From Sphingobacterium sp. (GTDB lineage Bacteria; Bacteroidota; Bacteroidia; Sphingobacteriales; Sphingobacteriaceae), in assembly GCA_022712315.1 (NCBI GenBank), contig JALAGS010000234.1, positions 1 to 64,000 on the forward strand: 64,000 nucleotides of DNA. The letters run 5' to 3'. Position 1 is the first letter of the stretch. Every line of letters starts with the position of its first letter. Positions 16,180-26,108 of this stretch are shown here, in pieces. Under the pieces are notes generated by a model. The model made no database searches. It saw only the letters and a list, made by a program, of their open reading frames with translations, and was not told where the DNA came from. A program made the position numbers and the translations under genes.

Positions 16180-18285
16180 CTAAAAGAATTTCACTCTATT
16201 GTCAATGATTTCAGCTTTGTCTTGCAATGCGCGGAAAATGGATCCCCAAGCGCGTTGTGCTTTTGCTGCAAGCATTTGTTTCTTTTGTCCGTTAATATCG
16301 GAAATAGCTGCTGGATTTGTAAAACCGTTTACTTGTACAACATATACGCCTGTATTACCTTCAATAGCTTTGGAAGGTTTGTTTGGCTGAAGACCAAATA
16401 CAGTACCTACAACTAAATTTTCTAAAGCTACACCAGGGATAACTGGATTTGCGAAGACAACGTTTTCAACATGAATAGCTGCTTTGCCAACTTTTTGCGC
16501 AACTTGATCAATAGAAGAAGTCCCTGCCAAAGCCTTGTCAAATTTCTCTTTCAAGATTTTCGCTTTAACCATATTTCTTACGGCAGGTTCTATATCTTTC
16601 TTAACCGCATCCAAAGAAAGTGTTCCTTTAGGTTGGATGTTTACTAAGTTTGCCAGGATATACGAAGTTTCAGTTTCAAATACCTTATCCGAGACGTCAC
16701 CTTTTTTAGCTTCGAAAGCCCATTTGATTAAATCCCTTGGAGCTTCGGCGCCGTCTAGTACATTATCCATCGCCGTTACGCGTGATGCTGTTTTTGCTTC
16801 TAGACCAAGTTTCTTTGCCTCTTGCGCAAAGTTTTGTGCTGTAGCTGCCGATAAGAATGCTGTAGCTTTACTATGTGCATTGTTCAGCGTTTCTTTTCCG
16901 CTGTTGATCACTTTATCAATGATAGCAACTTTCGCGTATTTTGAACTGCCTGTTTGTTTCTCTATTTTAATGATATGAACACCAAATTGTGATTTCACAA
17001 CTTTGATATCACCTGTTTTTCCTTCGAATACTGCTTTTTCAAATTCAGGAACCATGCGGCCTCTTGTGAAAGTACCGAGTTCACCACCATTTGTTTTGCT
17101 TTCAGGATCTTTGCTGAACTGAACTGCAAGGGCAGCAAAATTGTCTCCTTTTTGAATCAGTCCTTTGATCGAATCCGCTTTTGCCAACGCTTTATCAACG
17201 CCACCTTCAGCAGCAGGGTCCAATAGGATATGAGATGCTTTTACAGAATCAGGACTGATAATCGTCGAAACAACTTTTGCAATTTCATACGCATTATTGT
17301 TCAAGAAAGGTCCCACTGTTGTTCCAGCCGCAACATTGAAGACAACTGAATCCAGCGAAGGACTCAACTGTCCCTTTTTCACATAGGTGAACGGAAATTT
17401 GTTGTCTGAATTGATCGAAGCGAACAAGGAGTCATCTTTCGAAACAATTAAATCTTGTTTCAATTTATTGATCGTCTCTTTTACCGCCAAAGAATCTTTT
17501 GCAAGAGGTTTTGCATCCACAGTTACGTATTGAATTGCGCGCGTTTCCTCTTGTGTTTTGAACATGTTTTTATGTTCATTATAATATTCTTGGTAATCAG
17601 CATCCGTCAATTTAGCATCTGCGTCTTTAATAGAAGCATAATCTAAAAGGATATATTTGAAGTTTGCTAATTTGTTGCGCTCCTGGTATTCTTCATTTGC
17701 TTCTAAAGAGGTTACATATACGCTATTGGAAAGCAATTCACCATATTTGCTGCTTAAGCGCTCATCTTTTACACCCTCAAGTAGCGCTTCCCATTGTTGA
17801 GCCACCTGTTGGTTGCCTGCTGTATTAACTTGGCTGATAAAAGTACGCAATTGACCAGGGTCAAACTGTCCCGTTTGTGGGTTGGTAAATGCTTGGACGA
17901 TCTGAGGTGAAGGATTTGGTCCTTGTACTAGATCATTTAATTCTTTGGCACCTACCGCCAACCCGATCTTTTCAATTTCTTTCTTCAAGATCTCTCTTGA
18001 TAAGAATTGATTCCATACTTGTTGAACGGCGTATGTCCGCATTTGAGGGGTAACTGCACCACCCATCTGCTGTTTGAACATTTCTTCTGTTTGTTCAACT
18101 TGTTGACTGAACGCAGGATATTCAATTTCAGTTCCGTTGACTTCCCCTACACGATTTTGATGTCTCGCCCAAAAAGGGGCTCCCCCCCGAACGACATCGC
18201 CTAGTAAAAATGCTAAAATTGCGATAGCCATAGCTGCTGTCAAGATGACACCGGCTTTGTTACGCAAAAAGCCCATTAATCCCAT
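16180..18285 (-). CDS. PpiD-like membrane-anchored peptidylprolyl isomerase / foldase
   Basis: A 701-residue protein. Residues about 12-30 form a single N-terminal membrane anchor (VILTAAMAIAILAFLLGDV) that places the rest in the periplasm. A SurA-like N-terminal chaperone segment follows (FSQQVEQTEEMFKQQM). A parvulin (PpiC) domain sits at about 345-445: SVKASHILLDP, then LAVQFSKDPESKTNGGELG and FGVHIIKI. It should help fold outer-membrane proteins as they leave the Sec channel. It is a single-gene unit with a strong terminator; 293 bases without a gene lie upstream. Confidence 0.92.
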   Translation of the reverse strand: MGLMGFLRNKAGVILTAAMAIAILAFLLGDVVRGGAPFWARHQNRVGEVNGTEIEYPAFSQQVEQTEEMFKQQMGGAVTPQMRTYAVQQVWNQFLSREILKKEIEKIGLAVGAKELNDLVQGPNPSPQIVQAFTNPQTGQFDPGQLRTFISQVNTAGNQQVAQQWEALLEGVKDERLSSKYGELLSNSVYVTSLEANEEYQERNKLANFKYILLDYASIKDADAKLTDADYQEYYNEHKNMFKTQEETRAIQYVTVDAKPLAKDSLAVKETINKLKQDLIVSKDDSLFASINSDNKFPFTYVKKGQLSPSLDSVVFNVAAGTTVGPFLNNNAYEIAKVVSTIISPDSVKASHILLDPAAEGGVDKALAKADSIKGLIQKGDNFAALAVQFSKDPESKTNGGELGTFTRGRMVPEFEKAVFEGKTGDIKVVKSQFGVHIIKIEKQTGSSKYAKVAIIDKVINSGKETLNNAHSKATAFLSAATAQNFAQEAKKLGLEAKTASRVTAMDNVLDGAEAPRDLIKWAFEAKKGDVSDKVFETETSYILANLVNIQPKGTLSLDAVKKDIEPAVRNMVKAKILKEKFDKALAGTSSIDQVAQKVGKAAIHVENVVFANPVIPGVALENLVVGTVFGLQPNKPSKAIEGNTGVYVVQVNGFTNPAAISDINGQKKQMLAAKAQRAWGSIFRALQDKAEIIDNRVKFF

Positions 18286-18578
18286 AGTCTGCTTATTGTG
18301 TTTATATTGTGTAAATACTTGTATTTCGTTAATTTATGCATAGCATAGCAAAATGCGGTGCAAGATACAATTTTTATAAAAAAAAACGGAATATTTTCCT
18401 GAATGTAGCAAAACAAATTTGAAAACTATTTGTATGGAGTGGGGTTTTTTCTTCTCTTTTCGCACAAAGGATTCGTTCTTAATAACTTAATTATATAAAT
18501 AATCTGGTGGAAATGGGTTATCCGGAGGCATCATGCAGATGTTTGGTCAAAGGAATCAGGCCTACGCCTGTCGATCGT

Positions 18579-19208
18579 CTATTTACCTAACGAAGGGAAC
18601 AGGTTATTGTTGGTAATGACCGTATAACCGGTTGCGTTGGCAATATTCACATGTTTAAAATCCTTGTCCGAAGTAAATGATGAGCCCTGTAAGTTACCCC
18701 GATTATCCCGAAAGAACGCTGTAATCGGAACATGATTATAAAATGTCATGTTGCTGTTGCTATCGGCCTTACTTTCGTCATAGATGATCTCTTCGGTTTT
18801 GATGATAGAACCGTCGGCCATCGTTACCACCACATTTTTTGTGAAGGTGGTTGTCTTTTCTTTTTCCCTTCGAATGGCGTGGTCGGAAGTGATTCGCTGA
18901 GTTTCCTTCAAATGGTCATCGTAAAAGATGATTTTGATGCTTTTTGGAAATTCGTAGACTTCGGTGCTATCATGTTTGATGCGCATTTCGGGCGCTGTGA
19001 GATTCGCTTTGACCCGTGTGGAGTCGCTATAGATGATATCAACATGGCGTGAAATGTCGACAGCCTCTTCTTTTTTCATGTTGGCAATACGGTCTACCTC
19101 CTTTAGATCGGGCTCACAGGAGGTCAATGAGAGCGCCCCTAGTAAAAATAATATTACTAGGGGCGATATATTTTGGATGATGGATGAAGCAAAAGTTTTG
19201 CGTACCAT
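18579..19208 (-). CDS. lptC: LPS export ABC transporter periplasmic protein LptC
   Basis: About 209 residues from ATG 19208. I chose this start because it begins a lipoprotein signal peptide (lipobox LTSC, residues about 28-31) and lies 5 bases after the stop of the upstream barrel gene, while the longer frame to 19247 overlaps that gene. The body shows the LptC/OstA-type beta pattern: VDIIYSDSTRVKANLTAPEMR, then VYEFPKSIKIIFYD and a repeat of the same kind. It should form part of the LPS bridge from inner to outer membrane. Pairing with an outer-membrane barrel gene fits this role. Confidence 0.85.
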   Translation of the reverse strand: MVRKTFASSIIQNISPLVILFLLGALSLTSCEPDLKEVDRIANMKKEEAVDISRHVDIIYSDSTRVKANLTAPEMRIKHDSTEVYEFPKSIKIIFYDDHLKETQRITSDHAIRREKEKTTTFTKNVVVTMADGSIIKTEEIIYDESKADSNSNMTFYNHVPITAFFRDNRGNLQGSSFTSDKDFKHVNIANATGYTVITNNNLFPSLGK

Positions 19209-19212
19209 GCTA

Positions 19213-20538
19213 TTAATCAAATTGTGTTCTTCTAAACCAGCGGTCATTTAAGGTAAAGCCGATATTAAAGTTAATATAACGTTCACGTAAGAGGCTATTA
19301 CTGATTTTGCCCATTTGGCCAAATTCTGCAGAGAAATTGATTTTAGAGAATGCGCCGGAATATTGATTTCTAGCTAACGGTAATCCTACGCCTACAGTAA
19401 CCGCCATATCATTGATATTCTGGTCGCTTAAGAAATATTGTGTTTTGTTATATCTGAAACCGATCCTATAGTCTACTTGGTTCAAGTATTTGAGCGAAGT
19501 AACATCTGGTGTAATTTGACCACCAATCGCTACGCCATAATTCTTACGAAGCTCATTTTCTCCTTTTCTTGTCTGAAATCTGGACCAATCTGCATATTTA
19601 AAATCCGCACCGACTAACCAGCGATTGCTACGGGCAAGCGTGATACCGACATTATGTTTCAACGGAAGGGTCAGATGTCTGCTTTCTCGGCCCGAAATAT
19701 AGGTACTATCCAAAGGGATATTTTGGTTGTCAGGATCCGTAGAAGGCGTCGTTCTTGTATTAAATATTGTTGTTCTCTCTTTAATATCATTATTCAGCGA
19801 TCCCGAATAACCAAAGGTGAGTGAATATTCTTTATTTAAAGGTTGTTCGTATTGTAAACCATAGTCAAAGATAATCCCTTGGATTTCACGTTTATTTTGT
19901 TGTTGTGTATTTAATGCACCGGATGAAGGTAAAAATTCTACACGGCTATAATCGTTTAATGTTCCAAATAGATAAGACATGTTGGCACCGATACTCAGGC
20001 CTTTGACAATGCGTACCCCCCAGCCTGCGTAGGCTTTTGTTAAACCACCTTCGCCCGTGAATACTTTGGTATAAGAATCAGAATTGACGGTCCCAGTTGA
20101 AGATGTCCGGTAACCGATATCCGAGTAGGGAAGGATACCTAAGCTGATACCGCCAAATCGTTTCATTGGGAAAGTCATGGTGATATGGCTAAAAGCAAAG
20201 TCAGCCGTATTGTCTGATCTGGTCGTTGAATTTAACTGGGTGTAATTCCCATATAAACCAGCATCAAAGGTGGTAAACTGTGTCGAAGAATAAGATGCAG
20301 GGTTGCTTGGGTTGGTATTGTATACGCCATTGATTCTCCGGATAGCGGTATTGACACCTCCCATCCCTCTATATTGTGGCAATAAATCTTCACGCATCTG
20401 ACCAAGTCCAAATTGAGAATAAGGTGATGCGGATGTCGTTTTTTGTGCAAATGCGGTAGTAGAACTAGCTAAAATTCCACCTGCTAACAACAGTTGGAGT
20501 GATTTATTTCTTAGAGAGCTTGTAAAGCGTTTCTGCAT
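19213..20538 (-). CDS. Outer-membrane beta-barrel protein (unknown function)
   Basis: About 441 residues from ATG 20538; a TTG two codons earlier is also open. The signal peptide ends near TTAFAQ. The mature start, ASPYSQFGLGQ, and the segment NPASYSSTQFTTFDAG recall the Bacteroidota outer-membrane proteins with a FadL/PorV-like barrel. Alternating strands continue to the end, which finishes with FTLNDRWFRRTQFD. The substrate is unknown. It lies directly upstream of lptC, which suggests a link to outer-membrane build-up. Confidence 0.75.
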   Translation of the reverse strand: MQKRFTSSLRNKSLQLLLAGGILASSTTAFAQKTTSASPYSQFGLGQMREDLLPQYRGMGGVNTAIRRINGVYNTNPSNPASYSSTQFTTFDAGLYGNYTQLNSTTRSDNTADFAFSHITMTFPMKRFGGISLGILPYSDIGYRTSSTGTVNSDSYTKVFTGEGGLTKAYAGWGVRIVKGLSIGANMSYLFGTLNDYSRVEFLPSSGALNTQQQNKREIQGIIFDYGLQYEQPLNKEYSLTFGYSGSLNNDIKERTTIFNTRTTPSTDPDNQNIPLDSTYISGRESRHLTLPLKHNVGITLARSNRWLVGADFKYADWSRFQTRKGENELRKNYGVAIGGQITPDVTSLKYLNQVDYRIGFRYNKTQYFLSDQNINDMAVTVGVGLPLARNQYSGAFSKINFSAEFGQMGKISNSLLRERYINFNIGFTLNDRWFRRTQFD

Positions 20539-20713
20539 GGTCAATCTATAAAATTGAGAAACTAATGTTTATTTAGTTTTAGTGAAATTTTCGAGTTATC
20601 TGACTCTTATATTAAATGTTCTTTGCTTTTAATCGCATACAAAACTATTCAATTTTTGCGAGCTTGTTAAGCCGATTTTGTTAAAAAAGGTTAAACATCT
20701 GTTGTACAGCTTT

Positions 20714-21697
20714 TTAGAAAAACTGAAAGTAGATAATGGTGAGTGTTATAATGGCGTATACAACCTCAAAAAACCATTTCTTTTTGGCGTAAGTGAAATA
20801 GTATGCCATATAGATAGCAATAGAAGGTGCACAAAGTAAAAAATGGGCCTCTGTTAGTTTTTTATTCCAGTAGAAGGAAACTATCGCCAAACATAACATA
20901 AAAAACAATAACTGAAATGACTTGCGGATATGCACTACACTTTTGAAAAAGTTGTCTTTCAATACCAGCAGGAAGAGTATCAAGGTAAAGATTACGGGAA
21001 CAAGGACCAGGTAATCGACTAATTGAATGCGGATAGCCGTAGGGAATTTGTAGGTAAACGGCAACCAAATGGTGTAAAACTGCGTCATTTTACCCGTCCA
21101 AAGATAGATAACTGCCAAGATAAAATAGACCGTTGCAAGGCCTAATAATGGTGTGACCCACTCTCGCCAATTGAAGGGTCTAAAAATGAGCAAGCCTATC
21201 CACAACAAGAAGAACATGCTCAGAAAGGGAAAATAGATCAGACTTCCTATGCCCACAATCATGCCGAGATCAAACATTTCGGCTTTAACATCTGTCTGCC
21301 GATAGAGGGAGAGTAATTTGCTTAACATCCATATCGAAATAAAATTACAGATCAGGGTTGGAGAGAGTACCAAGAATGGTAAAAATAAGCTGGCCAGTGT
21401 CATGTACATCAGCGCAACCAAGAAACTAGGTTTCCCTAATAGGTTAAAATGGCTGGTGATGCGGTTGAGTATCGTAGCCTGAAAGATCGTCAGGATCAAT
21501 GTGATAAAAACATTGGTCGAAGGGGAAAGGTTGATCAAGTTGTTTTCTCCCAAAAGATTCCCCAAAGCAGGCTCAAAGATTACAGAATCAAGTTTGTCCG
21601 GAAGGTGCAGAAATATGCCTAAGCATAGAATAAAACCTACGACGGATAGAAATAAAATATTTATTGGTGAATAATTTCTAAACTGACTTATAATCAT
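20714..21697 (-). CDS. DUF6427-type integral membrane protein
   Basis: A 327-residue protein with nine or more hydrophobic helices and few charged loops. It starts MIISQFRNYSPINILFL, typical of a Bacteroidota membrane family I believe is DUF6427. A short loop RPFNWREWVTP near residue 155 is the main conserved-looking feature. The function is unknown. It lies 20 bases after the ccmD-like gene and may be part of the same transcript. Confidence 0.7.
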   Translation of the reverse strand: MIISQFRNYSPINILFLSVVGFILCLGIFLHLPDKLDSVIFEPALGNLLGENNLINLSPSTNVFITLILTIFQATILNRITSHFNLLGKPSFLVALMYMTLASLFLPFLVLSPTLICNFISIWMLSKLLSLYRQTDVKAEMFDLGMIVGIGSLIYFPFLSMFFLLWIGLLIFRPFNWREWVTPLLGLATVYFILAVIYLWTGKMTQFYTIWLPFTYKFPTAIRIQLVDYLVLVPVIFTLILFLLVLKDNFFKSVVHIRKSFQLLFFMLCLAIVSFYWNKKLTEAHFLLCAPSIAIYMAYYFTYAKKKWFFEVVYAIITLTIIYFQFF

Positions 21698-21717
21698 GGT
21701 ATGCGATAAATAAAATG

Positions 21718-21927
21718 CTATTTATTCTTTTTTTCCAATTTGCTGATACGACGATCAAGCAGGAAAAGGAAAAAAGCCAAACCTAGAAAAATGACCAGCA
21801 TGACCAACACAACAACGTAGATCTTACCTTCACTACGTAATCCGGTCGCCATATCGACATCATCCTGTGCAAATGTGCTCAAAGTAGATAGGATCAGTAA
21901 AGCGATTGACAGAGTTATTTTTTTCAT
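21718..21927 (-). CDS. CcmD-like small membrane protein
   Basis: A 69-residue protein. It has a signal-like hydrophobic start (residues 1-20, ending TFAQ), a short acidic linker, one membrane helix at about 36-58 and a basic tail (LDRRISKLEKKNK). This layout and its position after ccmC and ccmB match the Bacteroidota CcmD family, which helps release holo-CcmE from the heme exporter. It is short but well supported by context. Confidence 0.8.
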   Translation of the reverse strand: MKKITLSIALLILSTLSTFAQDDVDMATGLRSEGKIYVVVLVMLVIFLGLAFFLFLLDRRISKLEKKNK

Positions 21928-22168
21928 CCGTTTAAATTATTTATTAAGTGTGGTGTCCATTGGTATAAATGAGCACTTTCACTCGGTTTGTTTTTTTATT
22001 GTAGTGAAGCTATCCGATTTATTCATTTCCTATTTAATTATCCATGTGCAATTTATTTTTTGGATGCATTCATGAGCAGTTTCATACGATTTGAATAAAT
22101 GATGATGGTTTCATTTGTTTAAATTATAGTCTGTATTGATTTTCTTAGTTATGAATGATTCGATAGAT

Positions 22169-22834
22169 CTAGGCATTCAATTCTTGCTTTCTCTCCAATA
22201 AACGCATTCTATAGCGGAGTGTACAGATCCAAGTTGCGATTAGGATCCATCCAATAACCGAACTGTAGAATGTAGGACGTAACTCATTGCTCATCTGAAG
22301 ATCCGCAAATGTTCCGTTGCCCCCACTGCCTGGGTGTAGGGAATCCGTTAGTTTGGGTAAAATATAGATCAATACGATGATAATGGGAAAGGCGAAGATA
22401 TTATACACAGCCGAAATCTTGGCTCTTTTTTGCTCTTCATCCAGTGCATTACGGAGAACCAGGTAAGCTAGGTACATCAATGTCGCTATGGCGGAGCCAT
22501 TCAGCTTGGGGTCATTTGGCCAAGGCTCTCCCCAGGTGATATTTGCCCAAAGCATGCCCGTCGCAAGTCCAAGGAAACAAAAGGTGATACCCGTGTTTAC
22601 AGCTTCTATTGCCATCAGATCATATTCTTGCTTTCCGGTATTTAGGTATTTAATACTGTATATGACAGATACCAGGTACATCGAAATCATAGCAAACCAC
22701 ATCGGAACATGGAAATAGACATTGCGTATGCTTTCGTGAAGGATAAAGAGGCGGGGAACTGGGCCCAGGAGACCATTGATAATGACAGCACAGATAATCA
22801 TTACTGCTAATATTTTCCACCATTTTTTTCTCAT
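22169..22834 (-). CDS. ccmC: Cytochrome c biogenesis heme exporter protein CcmC
   Basis: A 221-residue protein with six predicted membrane helices. It moves heme to the periplasmic chaperone CcmE in system I cytochrome c maturation. The tryptophan-rich heme-handling loop is seen as WANITWGEPWPNDPK (about 105-120), with histidines in loops such as FHVPMWF near residue 42. It starts 37 bases after ccmB, in the order ccmB-ccmC-(241-base gap)-ccmD. CcmA is not in this window. Confidence 0.92.
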   Translation of the reverse strand: MRKKWWKILAVMIICAVIINGLLGPVPRLFILHESIRNVYFHVPMWFAMISMYLVSVIYSIKYLNTGKQEYDLMAIEAVNTGITFCFLGLATGMLWANITWGEPWPNDPKLNGSAIATLMYLAYLVLRNALDEEQKRAKISAVYNIFAFPIIIVLIYILPKLTDSLHPGSGGNGTFADLQMSNELRPTFYSSVIGWILIATWICTLRYRMRLLERKQELNA

Positions 22835-22871
22835 GGATAAATTGAATTTAGTTTGTTCTCAATTCTAAAAT

Positions 22872-23531
22872 TTAATCTCGCCAAAGGTACGGAAATAACA
22901 ACAAAGAAATAGTGATGGTGATTACATTAATTGCAAGTAACACGATTATTTCTTTGCTACTTGAGGCCCTTTCCAGGCCCTCGATTGCGTTGCGAGATAG
23001 CTTAATTAACACGATTAATAGCGGTATGATGGCTGGGAAACTTAAGATGGCCATTAGGGTACTGTTGTTGCCTGCTTTGGAACTGATACCAGAGATCATG
23101 GTAAAAACAGTGGCAAAACTGATGCTGCCAAGGATAACCGAAACAAAATAAAGGGCAGGGTCGCCGATAGGGTTTCTGAATATTGTTGAATAGACGAAAT
23201 AGGCAATGATAGCAAGAAGGGTCATCATCATCATATTGTAGATGACTTTCGCTAAAATAATTGCTCTGGGGTCAACCAGTGAATAATAATAGAGTTGTCG
23301 ATTGGGGTTTTCCTGAACGAAGCTTTTGTTGATTGCATTGATCGAAGCGAAGAGCATAATGATCCAGAACAACGCGTTCCAGGTAGTCGTATCAACTGAT
23401 TTAAACGCTTGATAGCAGACGAAAACAGTTGATACGACATATAGTAGAATTCCGTTAATAGCATATTTTGAACGCCATTCCAGAATGATGTCTTTAAGAA
23501 TTAAAGTTTTTACCTGTTGCAGTAAAGTCAT
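22872..23531 (-). CDS. ccmB: Heme exporter membrane protein CcmB
   Basis: About 219 residues from ATG 23531 (MTLLQQVKTLILKD); the frame also opens at a TTG three codons earlier. Six hydrophobic helices are visible. The segments KDIILEWRSKYAINGILLY and ASINAINKSFVQENPNRQLYYY are typical of CcmB, the permease of the CcmAB ATP-driven release system. It is the first gene of the ccmBC pair. Confidence 0.9.
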   Translation of the reverse strand: MTLLQQVKTLILKDIILEWRSKYAINGILLYVVSTVFVCYQAFKSVDTTTWNALFWIIMLFASINAINKSFVQENPNRQLYYYSLVDPRAIILAKVIYNMMMMTLLAIIAYFVYSTIFRNPIGDPALYFVSVILGSISFATVFTMISGISSKAGNNSTLMAILSFPAIIPLLIVLIKLSRNAIEGLERASSSKEIIVLLAINVITITISLLLFPYLWRD

Positions 23532-23608
23532 ATACCGCAAAGATACAAATGTATTTTGACCGCGAGAGTGACCAAAACCATCAATTCTTAAAAAAGCTGT
23601 TTTTTTAC

Positions 23609-24007
23609 TTAGGCATTAGAAATTTTGGACTTTGCAGCATCAGTCGTATTGTCGATTTTGCTTGCCAAATTTTGAGCGGCATTATTGGCGTGGTCCAACG
23701 CTTCTCTGCCAGCTTCTTTTGCTTTATTTTTTAGGGCATCTGCATCATCGGTAGCCTTGCTAAAAGCAGCTTGGGCTTTAGATTTCAGATTGTCCAACTC
23801 GGCGGAAGCTCTGTTGGCTAGTTTTTGGGCTTTTTTAGCTTCTTTTTTTGAAAGATCTTTCAATGACTTAGTTAAGCTTTTAATGCCATCATTTGCACGA
23901 TCTAGTTGTTTTTTCCCATCATCAGTTCCTAAAAGATACCATGCAGCAGCTCCTGCAGCCAATCCTACCAAAGCAAATGCCACTAATCCATTTTTGCTAT
24001 TTTTCAT
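23609..24007 (-). CDS. YtxH-like small helical protein
   Basis: A 132-residue protein. One glycine/alanine-rich hydrophobic helix (about 8-26, ending AAWYLLGTDDGKK) is followed by a long lysine/alanine/aspartate-rich amphipathic helix to the end. The LLGTDDGKK junction is like the YtxH family. The tail recalls apolipoprotein or LEA-type stress proteins. It is probably membrane-anchored and stress-related; the function is not known. Confidence 0.78.
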   Translation of the reverse strand: MKNSKNGLVAFALVGLAAGAAAWYLLGTDDGKKQLDRANDGIKSLTKSLKDLSKKEAKKAQKLANRASAELDNLKSKAQAAFSKATDDADALKNKAKEAGREALDHANNAAQNLASKIDNTTDAAKSKISNA

Positions 24008-24110
24008 AATTCTTCTATTTTGTTATATATTCAAATGATAATCAAGTATGATACCAAATGAACAATCTCTAGGTGAATTTGTTTAAAAAGAATCAATAAT
24101 TAACAAAATT

Positions 24111-25946
24111 TTACATATCAATCTTCTGCTGCTTTGATTGAAGATTATAGAGATGTTGATAGAGGCCGCTTTCTTTTTGGAGCAGTTCAAAGTGAGTGCC
24201 GCTTTCAGACACTATGCCATTCTCGACCACGATAATTTTGTCGGCGTCCACAATCGTCGATAGTCTGTGGGCAATGATAATTGAGGTGCGTCCGCGCATT
24301 AATTCTTCCAATGCATCCTGTACCTGTCTTTCTGATTCGGAGTCTAAGGAAGAAGTCGCTTCGTCCAGGATAAGAATTGCCGGATCTTTTAAAAGTGCAC
24401 GTGCAATGGCAATACGTTGACGCTGGCCGCCAGAGAGTTTAACGCCCCGCTCGCCAACAATAGTGTCATAGCCTTCAGGGAAATTTAATATAAATTGATG
24501 GGCATTGGCGCGTTTTGCTGCCGCTATAATTTCATCTTCGGTAGCCTCTAACTTGCCATAGGCGATATTCTCACGTATGGTGCCTCCAAATAACAGAACG
24601 TCTTGCGGTACGATAGCGACCTGATTGCGAATATCGCAAAGTTCAAAATCGGATGCAGGTTTGTCATCGTAACAGATTTCACCTTTATTGGCGGTGTAGA
24701 ATTGTAAGATCAACGAAGCTATCGTTGATTTACCGGTTCCGCTTGGTCCTACTATGGCAACTTTGTCGCCAGCATTGGCTGTAAAGTTAATATCTTTCAG
24801 AATTTCAATATCGGGACGACTTGGATAAGAAAAAGCGACGTGGTTGAAGCTTAATTTCCCAGTCATGGTCTTGTGGACTTCCTTGCAAGTCGGTTTTACA
24901 TTCAGGTTTTCCTGTGGTTCATCCAAAATTTCTAAAATCCGTTCACTTGCGCCTAACGAACGTTGGATGTTGGCATATAGCTCAGGGAAACTGCCCATAG
25001 AGCCTGCCACAAACATAGAATACAATATGTAGGTCGTTAAGTCGCCGACAGTCATTTCATGAATAGAAACCAATGCCGCTCCGTACCAGATGACAGCGAT
25101 TACCGCACCGAAAATACAGAAGATAATAAAAGAGGCAAAAGCACCCCGGAAAGTAGCTCCTTTGACCGCCAATTTTACCACTGAATCCATCTGATTGCTG
25201 TAGCGGTTAAACTCAAAGTATTCATTCACAAAAGCTTTTACGTTGCTGATCCCCAATAACGTCTCTTGAACGATACTATTGGACTCGGCCATTTTATCCT
25301 GAGCCTGTCGCGACAATTCACGGATGAATTTTCCGAAAATAATGGCCGCCACAACGATAATAGGTAAAATACAGAGGTTCATGAGCGCCAGTTTGGGGGA
25401 TACCCAAACTAAAAGAAATACACCGAAACAAAGGCTAATCAACTGTCGTAAGATTTCCGCCAATGTTGTTGTTAATGTATCCTGGATCTGCGAAAGGTCT
25501 GCAGATAATCGACTGTTTAATTCCCCAACACGACGATTGGCGAAAAATTCGATTGGCAATGAAATTAGTTTGAGGTAGGTGTCCTTGCGGAGTGCCGCCA
25601 ATGTGCGTTCTGCAATCTCTACAAAGATGCGTATGCGAAAAAAAGAAACGACCGACAGAAACGATAGAATAATAAAGGCAATTCCACCGATATAATATAC
25701 TTGCGGAGTCAGCCAAGGATAAGTTTGCTTGCCTTGCGCAGCATCAATCATGGCACCGAGCAAAGCGGGAAACGCCAGCATGGCTAAACTGGACAATATC
25801 AAGAAAAACATGCCGACCCCAAATTTAAAACGATAAGGTTTTAAATAGGTCAATAATTTAGATGCTCTGATGAGGAGCTCCTTATTCAATTTTGGTTTTG
25901 GTAGATCTTCTTCTTGTTTATTACCGCTGTTGAATCCTCTTGCCAT
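24111..25946 (-). CDS. ABC exporter with fused membrane and ATPase domains (MsbA/multidrug type)
   Basis: A 611-residue half-transporter. A six-helix exporter domain spans about 40-330. The ATPase domain spans about 365-600 with Walker A GPSGTGKST, Q-loop IVPQDVLLFGG, signature LSGGQRQRIAIARALL, Walker B ILILDEATSSLD and H-loop IIAHRLSTI. It should work as a homodimer in the inner membrane. The substrate could be lipid A-core, another lipid or drugs; sequence alone does not decide. It is alone, with gaps of 103 and 162 bases around it. Confidence 0.92.
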   Translation of the reverse strand: MARGFNSGNKQEEDLPKPKLNKELLIRASKLLTYLKPYRFKFGVGMFFLILSSLAMLAFPALLGAMIDAAQGKQTYPWLTPQVYYIGGIAFIILSFLSVVSFFRIRIFVEIAERTLAALRKDTYLKLISLPIEFFANRRVGELNSRLSADLSQIQDTLTTTLAEILRQLISLCFGVFLLVWVSPKLALMNLCILPIIVVAAIIFGKFIRELSRQAQDKMAESNSIVQETLLGISNVKAFVNEYFEFNRYSNQMDSVVKLAVKGATFRGAFASFIIFCIFGAVIAVIWYGAALVSIHEMTVGDLTTYILYSMFVAGSMGSFPELYANIQRSLGASERILEILDEPQENLNVKPTCKEVHKTMTGKLSFNHVAFSYPSRPDIEILKDINFTANAGDKVAIVGPSGTGKSTIASLILQFYTANKGEICYDDKPASDFELCDIRNQVAIVPQDVLLFGGTIRENIAYGKLEATEDEIIAAAKRANAHQFILNFPEGYDTIVGERGVKLSGGQRQRIAIARALLKDPAILILDEATSSLDSESERQVQDALEELMRGRTSIIIAHRLSTIVDADKIIVVENGIVSESGTHFELLQKESGLYQHLYNLQSKQQKIDM

Positions 25947-26108
25947 ATGCCACTACTTCAAATTTTGTTGCGAGGACAAATGTAAAGAGATTAAAAATAT
26001 TTTGCTATCATACTTTAGTCAATTTTTCAACCTCAATCTCACTTTTTCTAAGATAGATAGTGGTTTTGGCCGCTCTACTGGTGCGAAAATGCTTGCACAT
26101 CAGGATGG

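Noticed and set aside
16535..16978. A 147-codon frame antisense to the PpiD-like gene
   Set aside because: It is a shadow of the coding strand with no homology signs.
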